DNA of 35,055 nucleotides from positions 2,128,339 through 2,163,393 of the forward strand of contig NZ_LIUT01000001.1 of NCBI RefSeq assembly GCF_001277345.1, given 5' to 3'. Position 1 is the first letter of the stretch, and the number at the start of each line of letters is the position of its first letter. Position numbers and translations under genes: made by a program. The DNA is from Paenibacillus solani (GTDB lineage: Bacteria > Bacillota > Bacilli > Paenibacillales > Paenibacillaceae). The notes under the pieces were generated by a model. That model was given only the letters and a program-made list of their open reading frames with translations. It had not been told where the DNA came from and ran no database searches. This document shows, piece after piece, positions 32,625 to 35,055 of the stretch.

Positions 32625-33145
32625 TTATTTTAGCTCACTACAGGTCAATCCATTACTGAACTTACTTGCTGCTTTTTTACTTGTCATAAATCCTATAAAG
32701 GAACCAATCAAACTGACAGCAAACACTATTATTACACTAATAAATCCGAATGCTTCATATGATACTGAGGGTAAGAAATATCTTAACCCATACACTGGAC
32801 CTAAAATAATTATTCCTACTGGTATTGCAAAAAGTATTGAATCTATAAGATACATTACAAAAACACATGCAATAGAGAAAAGACAGTATATGGAGCTGAA
32901 CTTAAGAAAATGAGTGTTCACTTTGTTCCTATAATGTTTGTAACCTCCCCATGACATCCATAAAATTAAAAAGAGAATAGTACTCACTAAGTTCATAATT
33001 GAAGGTGGGTTGCCTTTTAGGTATGCATTGAAATTTATAATTGTAAACGGTACGCTAAGAAGCAACGCAAAGAATAATTTTAGAAACAAGGCTTATTGAG
33101 GAGCATAGCCATGTTCAAAGTCATGTCTTTTATAGTTTTAAACAT
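32625..33145 (-). pseudogene. Four-TM membrane protein gene with probable frameshift
   Basis: The long frame (32625-33089, 154 residues from a TTG) encodes about four membrane helices (LFFALLLSVPFTIINF, STILFLILWMSW, IYCLFSIACVFVMYLI, FISVIIVFAVSLIGSF). It has no ribosome binding site and is preceded immediately by TAA. In another frame GGGAG lies 8 nt before ATG 33145, which opens MFKTIKDMTLNMAMLLNKPC and then stops after F. Joining the two by a one-base shift near 33088-33094 gives a normal N-terminus and a protein of about 173 residues. It lies between the glycosyltransferase and peptide genes, on the same strand. Function unknown. Confidence 0.5.
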
Positions 33146-33354
33146 TCTCACTTCTCCCGCGACATTTTAATTTTCGTAATGTGACCATGGCATATTCACT
33201 TCACCATATGATTTATGATTCCCACTCCTTGCCTAACGGTTATCTCCTTCAACTTAATAAACACCAATAGAGCAAAAAAGTTACATAGAAAAATTGAATT
33301 CGATGGAAAAGAACCTTTCGGAAGTGGTATTGCTCATACTCAACTCATGTTGTT

Positions 33355-33379
33355 AAAAAAAAGCCGGCCATCGGCCAGC
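33355..33379 (-). terminator. Intrinsic terminator after the glycosyltransferase gene
   Basis: On the minus strand GCTGGCC, loop GAT, GGCCGGC (one wobble) is followed by TTTTTTTT. It lies about 30 nt after the stop codon, so the glycosyltransferase transcript ends before the membrane protein and peptide genes. Confidence 0.88.
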
Positions 33380-33408
33380 AGTATACACAAATGCTCGTGA
33401 AGCATGAT

Positions 33409-34608
33409 TTAATTATTCAATCCTAGACTTCGTTTATATGCGAAGATTTCTTCGATGATATCCGCCCGCAGGCCGAAAAGAACCACCATTTCAAGGGCTG
33501 CCTTTCGTATTGATTTGACCTTGAACACACGTTCTACCGTCTCTCTGAGCTCTTCCGCGGTCAATCTGTCTTGATTTAAATGGACGCCTGCTCCGATTTC
33601 AGCAACACGCCGCGCCACCATAGGCTGGTCTGCGCTTTGAGGAATTACAATCAGCGGCACGCCATAATAAAGGCCTTCGCTGGTGCTGTTCATGCCACCG
33701 TGTGTAATAAATAACTTGGCTTTTTGCAGTACCTCGAGTTGCGGGACGTAGCTGTGAACGGAAAAATTCTTTGGGATCTCCCCCAGTTCAGCAATCAGGG
33801 ATTGCCCTCCGACGGATAGAATTACGCCGTACTTCGTTTCGGCAAACGCAGCAAAACAAATCTTATAGAAATCCATTGCTTGATTGATAACCGTGCCGAA
33901 GGAAATATAAATCAGGTGATCCGAGTCCACATGAGCAAAATCAAAAGGACCACTTGAACGCGGAACGATTGACGGGCCAATGAACTTAAAGCTGTCATCG
34001 AAGCTTGCTCCACCCGGTTGAAAGCTTTTCGAAGTATAGACGATGTTCAATGGCGCAGGATTGCAAGAAACCTCGTAGGCAGAGCCAACGTGTACATTGT
34101 ATTTCGCTTCCAACTTGCTGGCTAGTTGCTGAATCTCCTGTTGTGCACGCTCATTCACTTCTGCCGGAAAATGGCTTGAAAGCTGGTCTTGCAGACGGTC
34201 AAAGTTATTTTGTTGAGATGCAAAGCTCGTGCACGAGTTGATTGCTGGCAAGTCGAAGATTTGGGCAAGCAATCTTCCGCAGCCGAACATTGAGTCATGA
34301 ATAATGTAATCAAATCGTTTTCCTTTGGTTTGCTCCAGGACGCCGGGAATGATGATGTCAGCAGTACGCAAAAGTCCGCTCACTCGTCCCCAAGGGCTTC
34401 TTCCACGGGCCAGAAAAGCCTCTACAAATTTGTTGATATCAAACGTGATGACTTTTATACCCTCCTGTTCGACGCGATCACGGTATTGATCTGCTATACA
34501 ATAAACGACTTCCTCGCCACGACGAACCAGTTCTTGAACCAGGCCTATGGTCGGATTAATATGTCCTTCGGAACCTCCATTAATAAACAAAACGCGTGCA
34601 ATCGTCAT
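33409..34608 (-). CDS. MGT/YjiC-type glycosyltransferase (GT1 family)
   Basis: A 399-residue GT-B enzyme. N-terminal acceptor domain begins ARVLFINGGSEGHINPTIGL with the conserved His near residue 16. The C-terminal nucleotide-sugar domain shows VHSYVPQLEVLQKAKLFITH followed by GGMNSTSEGLYYGVPLIVIP and ADQPMVARRV, the HGGxNS-DQ signature of macrolide and UDP-glucosyltransferases. Members glycosylate macrolides, flavonoids, lipids or other hydrophobic alcohols, often in detoxification. Its first 29 bp overlap the decayed MarR gene upstream, and AAGGAGG lies just before the ATG. The strong terminator downstream argues against membership in the peptide operon. Confidence 0.92.
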   Translation of the reverse strand: MTIARVLFINGGSEGHINPTIGLVQELVRRGEEVVYCIADQYRDRVEQEGIKVITFDINKFVEAFLARGRSPWGRVSGLLRTADIIIPGVLEQTKGKRFDYIIHDSMFGCGRLLAQIFDLPAINSCTSFASQQNNFDRLQDQLSSHFPAEVNERAQQEIQQLASKLEAKYNVHVGSAYEVSCNPAPLNIVYTSKSFQPGGASFDDSFKFIGPSIVPRSSGPFDFAHVDSDHLIYISFGTVINQAMDFYKICFAAFAETKYGVILSVGGQSLIAELGEIPKNFSVHSYVPQLEVLQKAKLFITHGGMNSTSEGLYYGVPLIVIPQSADQPMVARRVAEIGAGVHLNQDRLTAEELRETVERVFKVKSIRKAALEMVVLFGLRADIIEEIFAYKRSLGLNN

Positions 34609-34882
34609 TATCCTCCTTCTTTACATACTCCCAGTCTTTTTCTACATTTTTTCCGACTCTTGTTAGCAGGTTAAATAGAGTTTCTGCTTCACTTTCGTAG
34701 AATTCTTCTGAAGCAACAGTATTAGAATAATCATGTTCCCGTTTGATAAAAGGATAAACCTGTTCCCCTCTCTCTGTCAGAAAGAGTTTTTTGTTTTTTT
34801 TATTATGCTCATCGTCTTTCTTTTCAATAAAGCCGTTCATTTCAAGTTTTTTTATCGCGCGTGCTGCGGTTGTTCGATCTAC
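34580..34882 (-). pseudogene. MarR-family regulator, decayed; C-terminal part readable
   Basis: The open frame reads VDRTTAARAIKKLEMNGFIE followed by KKDDEHNKKNKKLFLTERGE and VYPFIKREHDYSN, a typical MarR recognition helix, wing and C-terminal helix. The frame is closed by TAA (34883-34885) directly before VDRTT, and only scraps of possible N-terminal coding lie beyond. An internal ATG at 34840 would give 86 residues without the DNA-reading helix. The intact ancestor probably repressed the coupled glycosyltransferase; without it that gene may be unregulated or silent. Confidence 0.7.
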
Positions 34883-34987
34883 TTATATCATCACAGCTAG
34901 CAGGCATTAAGCCATCTTCGATAATCCATCATAAATTTCTCCCATCGTAACACGCACATAAAAAAAGGCCAGCCAGAGTTTGATATG

Positions 34988-35048
34988 CTCCCATCATAGT
35001 AGACAGTAGAAAAAACAAAACTCTACTTCTACCATGATGGGAGTTTTT
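34988..35048. repeat. Long inverted repeat at the right edge
   Basis: CTCCCATCAT (34988-34997) and ATGATGGGAG (35034-35043) are perfectly complementary, and the complementarity extends inward (AGTAGACAGTAGA against TCTACTTCTAC) to about 20 paired bases with a loop of about 11. The right arm is followed by TTTTTG, so as plus-strand RNA it looks like an intrinsic terminator, though no plus-strand gene precedes it. It could also be the end of a mobile element or a MITE-like hairpin. Confidence 0.6.
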
Positions 35049-35055
35049 GTAATGT

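Noticed and set aside
33409..34608. Glycosyltransferase as a glycocin-type modifying enzyme of the Cys-rich peptide
   Set aside because: It is a GT-B, MGT-type enzyme, not the GT-A S-glycosyltransferase of glycocins; a strong terminator separates it from the peptide gene, and the peptide lacks the paired CX6C helices of glycocins.

Overview
The window looks like a chromosomal stretch from a low-to-middle-GC Gram-positive spore-former, most likely Paenibacillus or a close relative. The support is indirect: strong Bacillota-type Shine-Dalgarno sequences (AAGGAGG, GGGAGG), frequent TTG/GTG starts, a secreted chitin-active LPMO with FN3 and CBM5 modules, a copper-amine-oxidase-type stalk protein, and many one- and two-gene transport/regulator units. 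No rRNA, tRNA, CRISPR array or complete phage was seen.

Layout. 1-684: end of an IS1182-like insertion sequence whose transposase runs off the left edge. 730-4423: membrane-anchored alpha/beta hydrolase, then a CynX/NimT-type MFS exporter with a UspA protein, with an XRE-cupin regulator behind them. 4523-6949: decayed small genes, a small XRE regulator preceded by an overlooked 44-codon ORF, and an AraC/GyrI-like regulator. 7077-9565: a ribosome-antibiotic module, made of a second-type RsgA GTPase behind a long leader (10-codon uORF plus two terminator hairpins) and an AAC(3)-family acetyltransferase that also has a terminator just before its start. 9653-12576: two aldo/keto reductases divergent from a YqhC-like AraC regulator. 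12639-15659: stalk-domain protein, then a MarR/amidohydrolase divergent pair whose shared palindromic operator exactly fills one promoter spacer. 15682-20623: secreted polysaccharide-related proteins, an AA10 LPMO and a 943-residue CBM/beta-propeller protein with a cre-like site. 20737-23951: hydrolase with an RHH regulator, and a MerR-MFS operon with a 20-bp-spacer promoter.

The most unusual part is 24208-32507, read leftward. A 72-residue peptide with six cysteines and a near-perfect Shine-Dalgarno sequence is followed by an 888-residue FtsX/MacB-type permease, two CxxC thioredoxin-fold proteins, a MacB/LolD-type ATPase, a MauE-like membrane redox protein fused to a CxxC-less domain, and a half-plus-half ABC exporter. 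The coding regions from the first thioredoxin gene to the exporter overlap or nearly touch. I read this as a dedicated oxidative-maturation and export system for a disulfide-rich peptide, possibly a bacteriocin or signal. No RiPP modification enzyme that I recognise is present, and I cannot name a described system it matches. Two unlisted small ORFs (one amber-interrupted, one a short membrane peptide) follow the exporter.

The right end (32625-35055) holds a frameshifted 4-TM membrane protein gene, an intact MGT-type glycosyltransferase, a decayed MarR gene coupled to it, and a long inverted repeat at the edge. Several genes here and at 4.5-6 kb are broken, which suggests an accessory region in turnover.
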